Assembly (NCBI GenBank): GCA_021817755.1
Contig: JAKAGC010000208.1
Span: forward strand, 1 to 6,921
Direction of reading: 5' to 3'
DNA: 6,921 bases
DNA from: Acidobacteriota bacterium
GTDB taxonomy: Bacteria; Acidobacteriota; Aminicenantia; UBA2199
How positions within the stretch are numbered: the stretch's first letter is position 1; every line of letters begins with the position of its first letter. Under the pieces are notes generated by a model. That model was not told the DNA's origin. It saw only the letters and a program-made list of their open reading frames with translations, and made no database searches. This document shows positions 6,436-6,921 of this stretch, in pieces. The position numbers and the translations under genes were made by a program.

Positions 6436-6662
6436 AAGTATAGAGAAATAGGATATTTTTTTTCTATTCTTGCAATTTCGCCCGCAAGTCTCCAGTGCAT
6501 GTCATCAGGAGTTTTTTCATATAATTTCCCAAAAGAATCTTTAAGTGCATATTTATCTACAAATGTTTTTGCTGCAAGTTCATCTTCCTTAAAATATTCA
6601 TTCGAAGCCCTGATTGCTTCATCAAAAGAATAAATTTTTCTCTCTAAACCATCTGCCATCAT
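6426..6662 (-). pseudogene. nrdJ: N-terminal fragment of class II (adenosylcobalamin-dependent) ribonucleotide reductase
   Basis: The first ~71 of 78 residues match the start of a class II ribonucleotide reductase: MADGLERKIYSFDEAIRAS, then ELAAKTFVDKYALKD, then YEKTPDDMHWRLAGEIARIE and KKYP. In the family this leads into a long catalytic domain of several hundred more residues with the active-site cysteines. Here the frame runs across an A8 tract (6463-6456), reads ISLYLWE and stops at 6428-6426 inside the protease gene. Nothing catalytic remains, so the fragment cannot make deoxyribonucleotides. The start ATGATG overlaps the nrdR stop, and AAGGAGG lies 13 nt upstream, as in an intact nrdR-nrdJ pair. 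Assignment is by recognition of the N-terminal pattern and by the neighbour nrdR. Whether the break is biological or an assembly error cannot be told from the window. Confidence 0.8.
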
Positions 6663-6826
6663 ACGTCTTTCATAACCTCCTTAAAATCTTTTACGTCTTC
6701 AAAGTCTTTGTAAACAGAAGCAAATCTTATATAAGCGACTTTGTCGAGCCTTTTTATCTTCTTTGAAACCAAATCTCCTATAACGGAACTTTTAATTTCT
6801 TTCTTGCCTTTTTTTCTTAATAGCAT
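6659..6826 (-). pseudogene. nrdR: C-terminal fragment of the transcriptional repressor NrdR
   Basis: The frame ending in TGA at 6661-6659 encodes [20 protein letters not shown], then [20 protein letters not shown] and DFKEVMKDV. The LDxVAYxRFASVYxDF block is the hallmark of the C-terminal end of NrdR, the (d)ATP-sensing repressor of ribonucleotide reductase genes. Full NrdR is about 150 residues with an N-terminal CxxC zinc ribbon and an ATP-cone; only about the last 50 residues are here. Upstream, the frame passes the A7 tract (6815-6809), shows no NrdR similarity beyond roughly LRKKG, and meets a TAG at 6847-6845. The ATG at 6826 is only the first in-frame ATG, not a natural start. The zinc ribbon and most of the ATP-cone are missing, so the product could not bind DNA as a normal NrdR. 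Confidence 0.85.
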
Positions 6827-6921
6827 CGGGTACCGGAACTTTGCCTAATTCGTGGAAATCCGAAAGTTTTATGATGCCTTCCTTTACACCGACAGTGTAG
6901 GATTTAGCCTCTAATTTTTCG
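6792..6921 (-). CDS. C-terminal part of an unidentified protein (5' partial)
   Basis: The minus-strand frame is open from the window edge to TAA at 6794-6792 and reads [20 protein letters not shown], then [19 protein letters not shown] and ERN. I do not recognise the family. The first ~35 residues look like genuine coding sequence with a reasonable mix of residues, while the last seven (after the A7 tract) are simply nrdR read in another frame. The true C-terminus may therefore lie elsewhere, and the visible end may be a by-product of the junction at 6809-6815. It does not resemble the zinc-ribbon or ATP-cone of NrdR, so a single-base error in nrdR does not explain it. Confidence 0.45.
   Translation of the reverse strand, partial: EKLEAKSYTVGVKEGIIKLSDFHELGKVPVPDAIKKKRQERN

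Noticed and set aside
6659..6921. Single-base frameshift within an otherwise complete nrdR
   Set aside because: Shifting frames at the A7 tract joins the NrdR tail to a sequence that does not resemble the NrdR ATP-cone, so an indel alone does not restore the gene.
1..6921. CRISPR array, insertion sequence or prophage
   Set aside because: No regularly spaced repeats, transposase, integrase or terminal inverted repeats were seen, including around the A-tract junctions.

Overview
The window looks like a piece of an AT-rich genome from a diderm (Gram-negative-type) bacterium. The clues are a protein ending in an outer-membrane beta-barrel with a terminal phenylalanine, a secretin-like periplasmic protein, a bactofilin, and a tRNA gene without an encoded CCA. 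The divergent PriA and the mix of families would fit an uncultured candidate phylum, but I cannot place it more closely.

Layout, left to right. (1) 1-665, plus strand: 3' part of a priA-like gene whose helicase motifs V and VI have decayed. (2) 840-2532, plus strand: a compact three-gene operon with overlapping stops and starts, encoding an ECF-type sigma factor, a one-pass membrane protein that is probably its anti-sigma factor, and an exported secretin-like protein. It ends at a strong intrinsic terminator (2590-2618). (3) 4109-2652, minus strand: a good promoter (TTGACA, 17 nt, TATTTT), then tRNA-Arg(CCT), a bactofilin with a long Glu/Lys-rich tail, and a solitary OppF/NikE-like ABC ATPase. 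These are probably transcribed together. (4) 6435-4309, minus strand: a large secreted M64-family metalloprotease with HELGH, followed by Ig-like segments and a C-terminal outer-membrane barrel, then its own hairpin terminator (4253-4281). (5) 6921-6426, minus strand: three gene fragments in a row, namely the tail of an unidentified gene, the last third of nrdR, and the first ~71 codons of a class II ribonucleotide reductase (nrdJ).

The right end is the most abnormal part. nrdR and nrdJ overlap as in a normal nrdR-nrdJ operon, but nrdR lacks its zinc-ribbon and most of its ATP-cone, and nrdJ is cut before every catalytic residue. Both breaks fall at A-tracts (A7 at 6809-6815 and A8 at 6456-6463 as read on the minus strand). 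Upstream of the annotated start of the protease, in frame up to the A8 tract, is the missing part of a classical signal peptide. This suggests the sequences were joined at short shared A-rich sequence, either by a metagenomic mis-join or by a microhomology rearrangement. Programmed slippage is a less likely alternative.

The best candidates for new biology in the intact part are the sigma / membrane / secretin-like cassette and the protease-barrel fusion.
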